DNA of 48,981 bases from Bradyrhizobium sp. STM 3809 (GCF_000239795.1 NZ_CAFJ01000802.1:1-48981); one strand, 5' to 3'; shown: positions 1 to 8,898, counted from the stretch's first letter. Notes: generated by a model not told the origin, from the letters alone. Numbers and translations are program-made.

Positions 1-56
1 CCGTGGACGAGAGCCAGATCGGAAAGACTGCCGCCGAACTCGCCGCAACGGCTTAA
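1..56 (+). CDS. nifH: NifH, nitrogenase iron protein (C-terminal fragment)
   Basis: Only the last 17 codons and the TAA stop (54-56) are inside the window; the visible C-terminus reads VDESQIGKTAAELAATA. NifH proteins of Azotobacter and Klebsiella end in a very similar DESxVGKTAEE stretch, and nifQ follows directly as in Bradyrhizobium nif clusters. This is the dinitrogenase reductase, the Fe-S ATPase that passes electrons to the MoFe protein. The identification rests on this short tail and on context, since the P-loop and cysteine ligands lie outside the window. Confidence 0.72.
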   Translation, partial: VDESQIGKTAAELAATA

Positions 57-66
57 GCAGTCTTGG

Positions 67-97
67 TACCGGCCTTCCTTCCGTCGGAAGGCCGGTA
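67..97 (+). terminator. Strong stem-loop between nifH and nifQ
   Basis: A perfect 12-bp inverted repeat (67-78 with 86-97) encloses a 7-nt loop and begins 10 nt after the nifH stop codon. The downstream sequence (TCTCTTC) is only weakly T-rich. It could be a partial terminator or a 3' stabilising stem that leaves nifH mRNA more abundant than the downstream nifQ message. The structure is seen directly; the role is inferred. Confidence 0.7.
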
Positions 98-140
98 TCT
101 CTTCGCAAGTCGCCACCAGCCCTCAGTTGGAGCTCGCGCC

Positions 141-869
141 ATGACCATCGCCATTGTCGATACGTCGCACGCCGCCGCGGTCCATCTGCGAGCCTCGGGC
201 ACACCCTTTGAGGACGACAAGGGGCATCATGGCCGCGCGATTTATCGCCTGCTGACAGGCTGCGATCCGGCTGACGCCGTGATCGACAACGATACCAGCT
301 TCGACCGCCACGTCATCGCATCGATTCTGGCGGTTTCGGCGATGGAGCATGGCGCGCTGGCCGAGCGCGCCGGCCTTTCGACCGTCGAGCTGATTGCGCT
401 GCTGGCGCAGATGTTTCCGGCTGCCTCGATCGATTCGTCCTGGCTGCCGATCAATGGCCTCGCGCCGGCGCCCGATGACGACGAGATCGCGATGGTGCGC
501 GATCTGCTCGCCGCGCAACGCTCGACCGAGGGCGACGTCAGCCGCTGGCTCGCGGCGATGGTCGCACGGCGCGCGATGGAACCGAACCATCTGTGGGAAG
601 ACCTTGGTCTGCGCGAGCGCTCCGAACTGTCACGGCTCTTGATGCGCCATTTCGCGCCGCTGGCTAGCCGCAACACGAGAAACATGCGCTGGAAGCGCTT
701 CTTCTATCGCATGCTGTGCGAGGACGACGGCTTCGTGATGTGCACGACGCCGGTCTGCACCCAGTGCAACGATTTCCAGCTCTGCTTCGGCGAGGAGAGC
801 GGTGAGAGCCGGATGGCGGAGCGGCGACGCGAGGTGGCGCTGCAGGAGGCGGCCAGCGCCGCCATGTGA
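141..869 (+). CDS. nifQ: NifQ, molybdenum donor for FeMo-co synthesis
   Basis: A 242-residue protein. Residues 201-215 carry the NifQ signature C-x4-C-x2-C-x5-C (CTTPVCTQCNDFQLC), which holds a Mo-Fe-S cluster in characterised NifQ. NifQ carries molybdenum to the NifEN/NifH complex during FeMo-cofactor assembly in the cytoplasm. The ATG at 141 is chosen because it has a purine-rich stretch (TTGGAG) upstream; the open frame runs back to a TTG at 65, which lies inside the preceding hairpin and is unlikely. The gene follows nifH and is 17 bp from the next gene, so it is probably cotranscribed from the nifH promoter outside the window. Confidence 0.93.
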   Translation: MTIAIVDTSHAAAVHLRASGTPFEDDKGHHGRAIYRLLTGCDPADAVIDNDTSFDRHVIASILAVSAMEHGALAERAGLSTVELIALLAQMFPAASIDSSWLPINGLAPAPDDDEIAMVRDLLAAQRSTEGDVSRWLAAMVARRAMEPNHLWEDLGLRERSELSRLLMRHFAPLASRNTRNMRWKRFFYRMLCEDDGFVMCTTPVCTQCNDFQLCFGEESGESRMAERRREVALQEAASAAM

Positions 870-886
870 GGTCGAGGACTGCGACG

Positions 887-1381
887 ATGTTGATGGACCC
901 CCAGCTTGGATCCCCCTGCAACTCCGACCACGGACGCTGTCCTGAAGCGGAGACCTGCGAGGCTGGCGAGGCCCTCATGCGCCGCTGCGAGGACGCGCTG
1001 CGGCTGGCCGGCTTGCGACCGACCCAGCAGCGCCAGCAGCTCAGCCGCATCCTGTTCGGCAATGGCAACCGTCACATCACCGCCGACGTGCTCTATGCCG
1101 AGGCGGTCGCGACCGGCATGAAGATCTCGCAGGCCACCATCTACAACACCCTTAATCAGTTCGTGGAGCTCGGCCTGTTGCGCCAGATCGGCGTCGACGG
1201 CTCCCGCTCGTTCTTCGATACCAACACCACCGTGCATCCGCACTTCTTCTATGAGGACGAGGGCGAGCTCGTCGACGTGCCGGATGTGGTCGCGTTCGAT
1301 CACTTGCCCGAGCCATTGCCGGGCTACGCCATGGAGCGGATCGACGTCGTCATTCACCTGCGCCGCACGCGCCAGGGCTGA
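887..1381 (+). CDS. Irr/Fur-family transcriptional regulator (nif-linked paralog)
   Basis: A 164-residue protein of the Fur superfamily, closest in pattern to the rhizobial iron-response regulator Irr. The winged helix-turn-helix lies at about residues 40-100 (SQATIYNTLNQF recognition region), followed by VDGSRSFFDTN and the dimerisation domain. The Irr-type HxH pair is present (VHPHFFYE, residues 117-119), while the HHHDH motif of classical Fur is absent. I do not see the heme regulatory motif (GCPWHD type) of Bradyrhizobium Irr; the N-terminus instead has several cysteines (11, 18, 24, 34). A start at 887 follows a GAGGTCGAGG stretch. It sits between nifQ and the nifV promoter, so it is likely expressed with nifHQ. 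An iron- or redox-responsive role in nitrogenase expression is inferred. Confidence 0.85.
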   Translation: MLMDPQLGSPCNSDHGRCPEAETCEAGEALMRRCEDALRLAGLRPTQQRQQLSRILFGNGNRHITADVLYAEAVATGMKISQATIYNTLNQFVELGLLRQIGVDGSRSFFDTNTTVHPHFFYEDEGELVDVPDVVAFDHLPEPLPGYAMERIDVVIHLRRTRQG

Positions 1382-1423
1382 CATCGCAGGATCCCTATCG
1401 TCGCCGCGTCCGATTTCCGACCC

Positions 1424-1439
1424 TGTTACGAATCCGACA
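1424..1439 (+). promoter_or_regulatory. NifA upstream activator sequence for nifV
   Basis: TGTTACGAATCCGACA matches the NifA enhancer consensus TGT-N10-ACA exactly. It lies 73 bp upstream of the sigma-54 promoter at 1497, a usual enhancer distance. Confidence 0.85.
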
Positions 1440-1496
1440 ATCCTCGCCGTTCGTAAAAGTCACGCATATTCAGTGGATTAGGGCGGTGCTCGGCCC

Positions 1497-1512
1497 TGGC
1501 ATGGCCGTTGCT
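1497..1512 (+). promoter_or_regulatory. Sigma-54 (-24/-12) promoter of nifV-cysE-nifW
   Basis: TGGCATGGCCGTTGCT matches the RpoN consensus TGGCAC-N5-TTGCW with one change and has the invariant GG-N10-GC spacing. Transcription would start near 1524, ahead of both possible nifV start codons. Confidence 0.88.
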
Positions 1513-1580
1513 GAGTGACTGACAGGCCGCAATGAGCGTCGCGCTCTGGCGGTCGACACAGGTTGCGACGGAGCAAGTGA

Positions 1581-2816
1581 ATGCCTGACGTCTTCGGATC
1601 GCGCGGGCCCAAGACCATCATCAGGAATGCACGGGATGCCGGCTCCGCTCTCGGGAGCCCTCCCTCCGGAAGCCCGATGCCCCGGGTCATCCTGAACGAC
1701 ACCACGCTCCGCGACGGCGAGCAGGCGCCGGGTGTCGCGTTTGCTCTCGGAGAGAAGGTTGCGATCGCCCGCGCGCTGGCGCGTGCCGGCGTGCCGGAGA
1801 TCGAGGCGGGCACACCGGCGATGGGCGCCGACGAGATCGCTGCGATCCGCGCGATCGTCGAGGCCGGTCTGCCGGCGACCATCATCGGCTGGTGCCGGAT
1901 GCGCGAGGCGGATGTCGATGCCGCCATCGCCGCTGGAGTCTCGATGGTGAATGTCTCCATCCCGACATCCGACGTGCAAATCGCCGCCAAGCTCGGCGGC
2001 AGCCGCAGCGTCGCGCTGGAGCTGCTCAAGCGCGTGGTCGGCTACGCACGGAGCCGGGGATTGGACGTTGCCGTCGGCGGCGAGGATTCGTCCCGTGCGG
2101 ATGTCGGCTTCCTGGCCGAGGTGATCGCAACCGCGAGGGCGCTCGGTGCGCGCCGCTTCCGTGTCGCCGATACGCTGAGCGTGCTCGATCCCGACGCGAC
2201 GTCGGCCCTGGTCGGGGCCTTGCGCGCGACCACGGACCTGGAGATCGAATTTCACGGCCATGATGATCTCGGCCTCGCCACCGCCAACACGTTGGCTGCG
2301 GTCAAGGCCGGCGCGACGCACGCATCTGTCACCGTGATCGGCCTCGGTGAACGCGCCGGCAACGCGCCGCTGGAGGAGGTCGCCGTCGCGCTGCGGCAGC
2401 TCTACCGCCGCGAGACCGGCATCGTGCTCGCCGAGCTCGATCATGTCGCCAATGTCGTCGCGGCCGCTGCTGCGCGCGCCATCCCGCTCAACAAGGCGAT
2501 CGTCGGCGAGCATGTCTTCACCCACGAGTCCGGGATCCACGTCGACGGCCTGCTGAAGGACCAGCGCACCTACCAGGCGCTCGACCCCATGCTGTTCGGC
2601 CGCTCCAACCGGATCGTGATCGGCAAGCACTCGGGCCTGTCCGCGATCACGTCGCTGCTGTCGGATCTGCGCCTGCCGGCGAGCGCCGACCAGGCGCAAC
2701 GCATTCTGGCGCGGGTACGCAAGCATGCGGTCGCCCACAAGGGGCCCGTGCCGAAGGAAGCCGTCGCCGCCATCTGGCGCGAAGTCTGTGATCACCCGCA
2801 CGCGAGCTTTGCCTGA
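1581..2816 (+). CDS. nifV: NifV, homocitrate synthase
   Basis: Condenses acetyl-CoA with 2-oxoglutarate to (R)-homocitrate, the organic ligand of FeMo-co. The DRE-TIM barrel signature [13 protein letters not shown] is near residues 38-50, followed by the metal-binding HGHDDLG motif, the [13 protein letters not shown] loop and the HESGIHVDG region typical of homocitrate/isopropylmalate synthases. From 1581 (SD-like GGAG at 1570-1573) the protein is 411 residues; an internal ATG at 1677, also preceded by GGAAG, would give 379 residues, closer to the usual NifV length, so the first 32 residues may not be real. Most rhizobia lack nifV and take homocitrate from the plant, so its presence suggests free-living fixation. 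The sigma-54/NifA promoter sits directly upstream and cysE follows 2 bp after the stop. Confidence 0.95.
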   Translation: MPDVFGSRGPKTIIRNARDAGSALGSPPSGSPMPRVILNDTTLRDGEQAPGVAFALGEKVAIARALARAGVPEIEAGTPAMGADEIAAIRAIVEAGLPATIIGWCRMREADVDAAIAAGVSMVNVSIPTSDVQIAAKLGGSRSVALELLKRVVGYARSRGLDVAVGGEDSSRADVGFLAEVIATARALGARRFRVADTLSVLDPDATSALVGALRATTDLEIEFHGHDDLGLATANTLAAVKAGATHASVTVIGLGERAGNAPLEEVAVALRQLYRRETGIVLAELDHVANVVAAAAARAIPLNKAIVGEHVFTHESGIHVDGLLKDQRTYQALDPMLFGRSNRIVIGKHSGLSAITSLLSDLRLPASADQAQRILARVRKHAVAHKGPVPKEAVAAIWREVCDHPHASFA

Positions 2817-2818
2817 TC

Positions 2819-3610
2819 ATGACCGATGTCGTGGACCACCCGATTGCCAAGCCCGTCACCATCGAGGCGAGCCCGCCCTCGCTGTTCCGCCTGATCCGCG
2901 AGGACATCGGCTGCGTTCGCTCGCGCGATCCGGCAGCGCGGAGCGAGATCGAGACCCTGCTGACCTATCCCGGCATCCATGCGCTGATCTGGCATCGCCT
3001 CGCCCACCGCTTCTGGATCAGCGGCTGGCGCTTTCCGGCGCGGCTGCTGTCATGGCTCGGCCGCTTCCTGTCCAATGTCGACATTCATCCGGGCGCGCAG
3101 ATCGGTCGGCGCTTCTTCATCGACCATGGGGCCTGCGTGGTGATCGGCGAGACTGCCGAGGTTGGCGACGATGTCACGCTCTATCACGGCGTCACGCTGG
3201 GCGGCACGTCCTGGTCGCCGGGCAAGCGGCATCCGACCTTGGAGAACGGCGTCGTCGTCGGCGCCGGCGCCAAGATCCTCGGGCCGATCACGATCGGGCC
3301 GCGCACGCGTGTGGGCGCCAACTCCGTCGTGATCCAGAGCACGCCGCCAGATGTCACCGTGGTCGGGATCCCTGCGAAAGTGGTGCGGCCGGAGTTCACG
3401 CATCGCCGCACCGTCGGTCGCATCGATCTCGATCATCACCTCATGCCTGATCCGGTCGGCGAGGCGCTGTCGGTGATGCTCGACCGCATCGAGTTCCTCG
3501 AAGCGCAGCTCGCGCATGTCCGGCAGAAGGTTCGCCAGGGACCGCCGCCGCCAGCGCCGATCAATGGCTGCGAGGTTGATCCGACTTTGACTCAAGGAGC
3601 GAAGCAATGA
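2819..3610 (+). CDS. cysE: CysE, serine O-acetyltransferase
   Basis: Transfers acetyl from acetyl-CoA to L-serine, giving O-acetylserine for cysteine synthesis. The 263-residue protein has the N-terminal helical SATase domain ([14 protein letters not shown] near residues 49-62) and a left-handed beta-helix of hexapeptide repeats with the signatures [27 protein letters not shown] and HGVTLGGT. It lies 2 bp after nifV and overlaps nifW by ATGA, so it is under NifA control. In nif clusters such a copy supplies cysteine as sulfur donor for nitrogenase Fe-S clusters. A housekeeping cysE probably exists elsewhere (inference). Confidence 0.95.
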   Translation: MTDVVDHPIAKPVTIEASPPSLFRLIREDIGCVRSRDPAARSEIETLLTYPGIHALIWHRLAHRFWISGWRFPARLLSWLGRFLSNVDIHPGAQIGRRFFIDHGACVVIGETAEVGDDVTLYHGVTLGGTSWSPGKRHPTLENGVVVGAGAKILGPITIGPRTRVGANSVVIQSTPPDVTVVGIPAKVVRPEFTHRRTVGRIDLDHHLMPDPVGEALSVMLDRIEFLEAQLAHVRQKVRQGPPPPAPINGCEVDPTLTQGAKQ

Positions 3611-3945
3611 GTGCGGCAACACCGAATGTGCTCGAACAACTGAAGCAGACGTCCGCGGCGGAGGAGTTCTTCAAGCTGCTGGGCGTCGACTACGATCCCA
3701 AGGTACTGAACGTCTGCCGTCTGCACATCCTCAGGCGGATGGGGCAGTATCTGGTCAGCGAGGATTTTTCCGGCGTCTCCAACGAGGAGATCGCAACGCG
3801 GTGCAAATCATTCCTGGCGCAGGCCTATCAGGACTTCGTCGTCTCGACGCCGCTCGATCAGCGTGTCTTCAAAGTGCTCAAGGAAGCCGTCGCGCCGCCG
3901 AAGCCGGCACCCAAGCCGTTCGTGTCGCTGACGACGCTCAAGTAG
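3607..3945 (+). CDS. nifW: NifW, nitrogenase stabilising/protective protein
   Basis: A 112-residue protein matching the NifW family in length and pattern: [19 protein letters not shown] at the N-terminus, then [21 protein letters not shown] and a C-terminal [25 protein letters not shown] segment. NifW associates with the MoFe protein and protects it from oxygen; its exact chemistry is unsettled. The start ATG overlaps the cysE stop (ATGA), indicating translational coupling. A GC-rich terminator follows within 30 bp. Confidence 0.95.
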   Translation: MSAATPNVLEQLKQTSAAEEFFKLLGVDYDPKVLNVCRLHILRRMGQYLVSEDFSGVSNEEIATRCKSFLAQAYQDFVVSTPLDQRVFKVLKEAVAPPKPAPKPFVSLTTLK

Positions 3946-3973
3946 CGGACGAACTCATCATGACATGCGCACG

Positions 3974-4004
3974 CGCCGCCGGTCCTGCCGGCGGCGTTGT
4001 TGTT
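3974..4004 (+). terminator. Rho-independent terminator after nifW
   Basis: A perfect 9-bp GC stem (3974-3982 with 3988-3996) with a 5-nt loop is followed by TTGTTGTT. It separates the nifV-cysE-nifW unit from the fixA promoter. Confidence 0.8.
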
Positions 4005-4032
4005 CGTGAGCAAACTGAGTCAATTGACGTCC

Positions 4033-4048
4033 TGTCGCATTCCCGACG
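4033..4048 (+). promoter_or_regulatory. Imperfect NifA-type site upstream of fixA
   Basis: TGTCGCATTCCCGACG matches TGT-N10-ACA except for the last base, 105 bp upstream of the fixA -24 element. No perfect NifA site is present in this interval, so this is the best candidate but weak. Confidence 0.35.
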
Positions 4049-4152
4049 CGTGTTGCTTGCGACGTGTCGGACCTCTGCAGGACATCTCAGCAGAATTTCA
4101 AGTGCCTCGGTCAAGGCGTTGAAACGGCGATGAAATTGGCCGCGATCTAAAC

Positions 4153-4168
4153 TGGTACGACAATTGCT
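4153..4168 (+). promoter_or_regulatory. Sigma-54 (-24/-12) promoter of fixABCX
   Basis: TGGTACGACAATTGCT fits TGGCAC-N5-TTGCW with one mismatch and exact GG-N10-GC spacing. It ends 34 bp before the fixA start codon. Confidence 0.88.
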
Positions 4169-4202
4169 GTCCTCATCGCAGGCCCTACACCGGAGAGATC
4201 GC

Positions 4203-5048
4203 ATGCATATCGTCGTCTGCATCAAGCAGGTCCCGGACTCCGCGCAGATCCGCGTCCATCCGGTCACCAACACCATCATGCGCCAGGGCGTGCCGACCAT
4301 CATCAATCCCTACGACCTGTTCGCGCTCGAAGCGGCGCTGCAGCTGCGGGACAAGTTCGGCGGCGAGGTCACGGTGCTGACCATGGGGCCGCCATCCGCC
4401 GAAGACTCGTTGCGCCGCGCGCTGACCTATGGGGCGGACCGTGCCGTGCTGTTGACCGACCGCTTCTTCGCCGGCGCCGACACGCTGGCGACGACCTATG
4501 CGCTGGCGACCGCCATCCGCAAGATCAGCGAGACCTTCGGCGCGCCGGACATCGTGTTCACCGGCAAGCAGACCATCGACGGGGACACCGCCCAGGTGGG
4601 TCCCGGGATCGCCAAGCGTCTCGGCCTGCTGCAGCTGACCTATGTGGCCAGGATCAACGAGGTCGATCCGGCCGCGCGCACCATCGAGGCCGAGCGCCGC
4701 TCGGAAGGGGGTGTGCAGGTGCTCAAGACCAGGCTGCCCTGCCTGGTCACGATGCTGGAGGCGACGAACGAGATCCGCCGCGGCGGCATGGCTGACGCGC
4801 TGCGCGCGGCGCGCGCGCAGATCGTGACCTGGAGCGCCAAGGATGCCGGCGTCGAGGACATCTCGAAATGCGGCCTGAAAGGCTCGCCGACCATCGTCAA
4901 GCGCGTGTTCGCACCGTCGGCGCGCGCCGAGAAAGCGGTCTTCGTCGATTTCAGCAATAAGCCGCCGGCGGAGGCGCTGATCGAGGAACTGTTCAAGCGG
5001 CAGCCGAAGCTCGAGGCCGAGTTGATTTCCTCGGCGCACGGCTTCTGA
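4203..5048 (+). CDS. fixA: FixA, electron-transfer flavoprotein beta subunit
   Basis: A 281-residue ETF-beta homolog, opening with [18 protein letters not shown] and carrying the nucleotide-binding pattern [13 protein letters not shown] and [14 protein letters not shown]. FixAB forms the flavoprotein part of the membrane-associated FixABCX complex, which bifurcates electrons from NADH to quinone and to ferredoxin/flavodoxin for nitrogenase. The ATG at 4203 is chosen because GGAGAG lies 5 bp upstream; the frame runs back to an alternative start inside the sigma-54 promoter, which would not be transcribed. First gene of the fixABCX operon. Confidence 0.96.
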   Translation: MHIVVCIKQVPDSAQIRVHPVTNTIMRQGVPTIINPYDLFALEAALQLRDKFGGEVTVLTMGPPSAEDSLRRALTYGADRAVLLTDRFFAGADTLATTYALATAIRKISETFGAPDIVFTGKQTIDGDTAQVGPGIAKRLGLLQLTYVARINEVDPAARTIEAERRSEGGVQVLKTRLPCLVTMLEATNEIRRGGMADALRAARAQIVTWSAKDAGVEDISKCGLKGSPTIVKRVFAPSARAEKAVFVDFSNKPPAEALIEELFKRQPKLEAELISSAHGF

Positions 5049-5091
5049 CTTTCGCATCCGACATCGGTTTCAGGCACACGGGACGACGACC

Positions 5092-6198
5092 ATGAGCGAA
5101 CCCACCAAAGCAACGCCCGCCGCAGCCGGTCGCGCCGCGACCAAGAAGGAGCTGCCGGAGCACTTCAAGGCCTACAAGCACGTCTGGGTGTTCATCGAGC
5201 AGGAGCGCGGTCAGGTTCACCCCGTGTCCTGGGAGCTGATGGGCGCCGGCCGCAAGCTCGCCGACAAGCTGAAGGTCGACCTTGCGGCGGTGGTGATCGG
5301 ACCACCCGGCGAAGCCGTCCAGCATGCCGCGGCCGAATCGTTCTGTTACGGCGCCGATCTCGCCTACATCGTCGCCGACGCGGTCCTCATGGACTATCGC
5401 AACGAGGCTTACACCAAGGCGCTGACCGACACCGTCAACACCTTCAAGCCGGAGATCCTGCTGCTCGGCGCCACCACGCTCGGCCGCGACCTCGCCGGCT
5501 CGGTGGCGACCACCTTGCTGACGGGTCTCACCGCCGACTGCACCGAGCTCGACGTCGACGCCGACGGATCGCTGGCGGCGACGCGCCCGACCTTCGGCGG
5601 CTCGCTGCTCTGCACGATCTACACGCTGAACTACCGGCCGCAGATGGCCACCGTGCGTCCCCGCGTGATGCCGATGCCCGACCGCGTCGAGAAGCCGGCG
5701 ACCCGGATCATCGAGCACAAGCTCGGCCTGGTCGAGGAAGACATCGTCACCAAGATCCTGTCCTTCATTCCGGATCGCGACTCCGCCAAGTCCAATCTCG
5801 CCTATGCCGACATCGTCGTCGCCGGCGGTCTTGGCCTCGGCTCGCCCGAGAACTTCCAACTCGTCAAGGGGCTGGCTGCGGTGCTCGGCGCCGAGTTCGG
5901 CTGCTCCAGGCCGCTGGTGCAGAAGGGTTGGGTCACCTCCGATCGCCAGATCGGCCAGACCGGCAAGACGATCCGTCCGAAGCTGTATATCGCCGCAGGC
6001 ATTTCCGGCGCGATCCAGCATCGCGTCGGCGTCGAGGGCGCCGATCTGATCGTCGCCATCAACACCGACAAGAACGCGCCGATCTTCGACTTCGCACATG
6101 TCGGCATCGTCACGGATGCGATCCGGCTGCTGCCGGCGCTGACCGAGGCGTTCCGCGCACGCCTGTCGCCGCATTCGCGCGACCGCATCGCAAGCTAG
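5092..6198 (+). CDS. fixB: FixB, electron-transfer flavoprotein alpha subunit
   Basis: A 368-residue ETF-alpha homolog. The N-terminal domain (about 30-220) resembles ETF, with [17 protein letters not shown], and the C-terminal FAD-binding domain (about 240-345) carries [39 protein letters not shown] and [18 protein letters not shown]. It pairs with FixA and binds the FAD that takes part in electron bifurcation. The first 20 residues are Ala/Thr/Lys-rich and not conserved. It lies 43 bp after fixA in the same operon. Confidence 0.96.
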   Translation: MSEPTKATPAAAGRAATKKELPEHFKAYKHVWVFIEQERGQVHPVSWELMGAGRKLADKLKVDLAAVVIGPPGEAVQHAAAESFCYGADLAYIVADAVLMDYRNEAYTKALTDTVNTFKPEILLLGATTLGRDLAGSVATTLLTGLTADCTELDVDADGSLAATRPTFGGSLLCTIYTLNYRPQMATVRPRVMPMPDRVEKPATRIIEHKLGLVEEDIVTKILSFIPDRDSAKSNLAYADIVVAGGLGLGSPENFQLVKGLAAVLGAEFGCSRPLVQKGWVTSDRQIGQTGKTIRPKLYIAAGISGAIQHRVGVEGADLIVAINTDKNAPIFDFAHVGIVTDAIRLLPALTEAFRARLSPHSRDRIAS

Positions 6199-6219
6199 GC
6201 AACCCAGAGGAGCAGGGCA

Positions 6220-7527
6220 ATGATCGAGGAACGTTTCGACGCGATCGTCGTGGGCGCCGGCATGGCCGGCAATGCGGCTGCGCTGACCATGGCCCAGCGC
6301 GGCATGAAAGTGCTGCAGCTCGAGCGCGGCGAGTATTCCGGCTCGAAGAACGTGCAGGGCGCGATCCTCTATGCCGACATGCTGGAGAAGCTGATTCCGG
6401 ATTTCCGCGAGGAAGCTCCGCTGGAGCGGCATCTCGTCGAGCAGCGCTTCTGGATGCTCGACGACAAGTCGCATGTCGGACTGCACTACAAGTCGGATGA
6501 TTTCAACGAAGAGAAGCCGAACCGCTACACCATCATCCGTGCGCAGTTCGACAAATGGTTCTCCTCCAAGGTCAAGGAAGCCGGCGCGACCGTGCTGTGC
6601 GAGACCACGGTGACGGAACTGGCGCAGGATGCCTATGGCAAGGTGATCGGCGTCAAGACCGACCGCCGTGACGGTGAGATCCATGCCGATGTGGTCGTTT
6701 TGGCGGAAGGCGTCAACGGCCTGCTCGGCACCCGCGCGGGCCTCCGTGAGCGGCCGAAGCCGGAGAATGTCGCGCTCGCAGTCAAGGAGATGCATTTCCT
6801 GCCGCGCGAGACGATCGAGGCGCGCTTCAACCTCAAGGGCGACGAGGGCGCGGTCATCGAGGCCGCCGGCACGATCTCCCGCGGCATGACCGGCATGGGC
6901 TTCATCTACTCCAACAAGGAGTGCATCTCGCTCGGCATCGGCTGCCTCGTCTCCGACTTCCAGAAGACCGGCGAGACGCCCTATGGCCTGCTGGAGCGCT
7001 TCAAGCAGCATCCGTCGGTCGCGCCGCTGATCGAAGGCTCCGAGGTCAAGGAGTATTCGGCACATCTGATCCCGGAGGGCGGCTACAACGCGATCCCGCA
7101 GCTCTGCGGCGACGGCTGGGTCGTGGTCGGCGATGCCGCCCAGCTCAACAACGCAATCCATCGCGAAGGCTCGAACCTCGCCATGACTTCCGGCCGCATC
7201 GCAGCCGAAGCGATCTTCCAGGTGAAGTCGCGCCGCGATCCCATGACCAAGGAGAACCTCGCGCTCTACAAGAAGATGCTGGAGGAGTCCTTTGTCATCA
7301 AGGACCTGAAGAAGTACAAGGACATGCCGGCACTGCTGCATAACCAGTCGCAGAACTTCTTCCTGACCTATCCGCAGCTCGTCTCCAAGGCGATGCAGAA
7401 CTTCGTGCGCGTCGACGGCACGCCGAAGAAGGAGAAGGAAAGCAGCATGCTGCGCTCATTCGTCAGCGCGAGGTCGTGGACCGGCCTGTTCGGCGATGCC
7501 TTCAAGTTTGCCCGGGCGTGGCGCTAA
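6220..7527 (+). CDS. fixC: FixC, ETF-quinone oxidoreductase-like flavoprotein
   Basis: A 435-residue flavoprotein with an N-terminal dinucleotide fold ([20 protein letters not shown] near residues 9-28), then [15 protein letters not shown] and the second FAD motif [15 protein letters not shown] near 297-311. It belongs to the ETF-QO/FixC family and links FixAB to the quinone pool at the membrane. A GAGGAGCAGGG ribosome site precedes it, 21 bp after fixB. Length and motifs match the family. Confidence 0.96.
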   Translation: MIEERFDAIVVGAGMAGNAAALTMAQRGMKVLQLERGEYSGSKNVQGAILYADMLEKLIPDFREEAPLERHLVEQRFWMLDDKSHVGLHYKSDDFNEEKPNRYTIIRAQFDKWFSSKVKEAGATVLCETTVTELAQDAYGKVIGVKTDRRDGEIHADVVVLAEGVNGLLGTRAGLRERPKPENVALAVKEMHFLPRETIEARFNLKGDEGAVIEAAGTISRGMTGMGFIYSNKECISLGIGCLVSDFQKTGETPYGLLERFKQHPSVAPLIEGSEVKEYSAHLIPEGGYNAIPQLCGDGWVVVGDAAQLNNAIHREGSNLAMTSGRIAAEAIFQVKSRRDPMTKENLALYKKMLEESFVIKDLKKYKDMPALLHNQSQNFFLTYPQLVSKAMQNFVRVDGTPKKEKESSMLRSFVSARSWTGLFGDAFKFARAWR

Positions 7528-7568
7528 TCGGTGACTGAACCAACAGACGAGGCCAAGGGAGATCGGAC

Positions 7569-7865
7569 ATGAGCACGGAAGTCGCAGTGCGCGTCGAAGA
7601 CAAGCTGTTCTACAATCGCTACCAGGTCGATCCCGGCCGGGCCCACATCAAGGTCCGTCCGCACACCACGCCGAGCCCGCAGCTGAAGGCGCTTCTCAAG
7701 GCCTGCCCGGCGCGTTGCTACGAGTTGAACGACTCGGGCCAGGTCGAGATCACGGTCGATGGCTGCATCGAATGCGGCACCTGCCGCGTCATCGGCGAGG
7801 CCAGTGGCGACATCGAGTGGAGCTATCCTCGCGGCGGTTATGGCGTGCTGTTCAAGTTCGGCTGA
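7569..7865 (+). CDS. fixX: FixX, ferredoxin-like protein
   Basis: A 98-residue ferredoxin-like protein. The Fe-S ligands appear in CPARC (near residues 44-48) and CIECGTC (near 64-70), and the C-terminus ([17 protein letters not shown]) is typical of FixX. It carries electrons from FixC to the low-potential acceptor or quinone branch. It is the last gene of fixABCX, 41 bp after fixC, with a GGGAGA ribosome site. Confidence 0.96.
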   Translation: MSTEVAVRVEDKLFYNRYQVDPGRAHIKVRPHTTPSPQLKALLKACPARCYELNDSGQVEITVDGCIECGTCRVIGEASGDIEWSYPRGGYGVLFKFG

Positions 7866-7921
7866 ACGCCGCGGCGGATGGGGCGGCGCATGCCATGCGG
7901 CGCTCCGACCTCCGTCGCAAC

Positions 7922-7941
7922 CTATATCGTCATTGATATAG
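7922..7941 (+). promoter_or_regulatory. Mo-box, ModE-type operator upstream of mop
   Basis: A perfect palindrome CTATATC-N6-GATATAG. It resembles the ModE/MopA/MopB recognition sequence (CGTTATATA-N6-TATATAACG type) in core and spacing, and it lies 75 bp upstream of a molybdate-binding protein gene. The match is seen directly; ModE binding is inferred, and no modE gene is in the window. Confidence 0.7.
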
Positions 7942-8015
7942 CTCATTGAACATGGACGCCCGCTCTGCTTTCATCGGTCCACAGCAGCGGTGCTGATGAG
8001 GATAAGGAGAGACAC

Positions 8016-8222
8016 GTGAAGCTGAGCGCACGGAATGTCCTGCCGGGAACGGTGATCTCGGTCTCCAAGGGGGCGACGACGGCCCATGTCAAGGTGGAGC
8101 TCGCTCCGGGGCTGACGGTTTTCTCGGCAATCACCAATGAAGCGGTGGAGGAGCTCGCGCTCGTCGTCGGCGATCGCGTCTCGGCCGTGATCAAGTCGTC
8201 GGACGTGATGATCGGCAAATAG
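8016..8222 (+). CDS. mop: Mop-type molbindin, molybdate-binding TOBE protein
   Basis: A 68-residue protein made of a single TOBE/Mop domain: MKLSARNVLPGTVISVSKG at the start, then VKVELAPGLTVFSAITNEAVEEL and GDRVSAVIKSSDVMIGK. Free-standing Mop proteins assemble into hexamers that bind molybdate or tungstate and act as a cytoplasmic molybdenum store. The start is a GTG with AAGGAGA at 8004-8010. It lies between the fix operon and modD behind a Mo-box, supporting a role in Mo buffering for nitrogenase. Confidence 0.92.
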   Translation: MKLSARNVLPGTVISVSKGATTAHVKVELAPGLTVFSAITNEAVEELALVVGDRVSAVIKSSDVMIGK

Positions 8223-8252
8223 CCGTCGATGAGAGCGGCGAGGGAGCGTGGC

Positions 8253-8816
8253 TCAGTCGGCGCGCGCCCAGCGCGGGCTCAGTGTCAGCCACCATGCGTC
8301 CATGGCCGAGCGCGACGGCGGCAGCAAAGTGCCGAAGTCGCCGGTGAAGTCGCGCCAATCCGCAATGCATTTCTGCGGCACCGCCGTCAGAACGGGAATG
8401 CCGGATGTGATCGCGTCGGCCAGTTCGCCCCGCAATCCGCTTCCCGACGCCTCCTGCTTGGAGAATTTGTTGATGACGATGAGGTCGGCATGGGCCGCGA
8501 TGGCGCGATGAACGGCCATGCCGGCTTCGGCAAGACCGGCTGCATCGAGCTTGCAGGCCGTGGATCCGCTGCCGAGGTCCTGGCAGATCGAGATCGTGTC
8601 GCCATTGCTGAGATCGATCACATCCATGCCGCTCTTGCGGCCGATCTCATCCCTCGTATTGCGCTGGACGATGCCGCCGACGCGCACGCCGCGCCGCTGG
8701 AGGACCTGGACGAAATCGTCCAGCAGTGTGTCGGCATCGTCGCCCGGCCCATAGAGAACCGCGGCCAGGCGTGGCGGGTTGAGCTCTGCCGGCTCGGACT
8801 GCTGGTGCGGCGTCAT
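8253..8816 (-). CDS. DUF2478 protein, putative nucleotide-binding Mo-linked protein
   Basis: A 187-residue protein of the DUF2478 family. The N-terminus has LAAVLYGPGDDADTLLDDF, followed by GVRVGGIVQRNT and, near 110-130, DLIVINKFSKQEASGSGLR, which looks like the beta-strand and NKF/NKxG-type region of a P-loop-like fold, but no canonical Walker A is visible. Its function is not known; the family recurs beside molybdenum genes. Here it is divergent from modD and convergent with mop. The ATG at 8816 has GAGG upstream. Confidence 0.8.
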   Translation of the reverse strand: MTPHQQSEPAELNPPRLAAVLYGPGDDADTLLDDFVQVLQRRGVRVGGIVQRNTRDEIGRKSGMDVIDLSNGDTISICQDLGSGSTACKLDAAGLAEAGMAVHRAIAAHADLIVINKFSKQEASGSGLRGELADAITSGIPVLTAVPQKCIADWRDFTGDFGTLLPPSRSAMDAWWLTLSPRWARAD

Positions 8817-8898
8817 GGGAGGACCTCAGGCTATCGGTGCCGTCGGGCTCGGCCGTCCGGACCGGGCGGGACCGGCGATCGGGAGCGCGCAGGGCGCC

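Noticed and set aside
4065..4084. TGTC-N12-GACA inverted repeat upstream of fixA as a NifA site
   Set aside because: The spacing between TGT and ACA is 14, not the 10-11 bp NifA needs. It was not called.
3946..4202. FixK/Fnr box (TTGAT-N4-ATCAA) upstream of fixABCX
   Set aside because: No such palindrome was found in the interval; only the sigma-54 element is convincing.
4993..7341. A 782-codon open frame on the minus strand across fixA, fixB and fixC
   Set aside because: It is antisense to three clearly identified fix genes, and its translation is Arg/His/Asp-rich with no family pattern. High-GC codon bias creates such frames.
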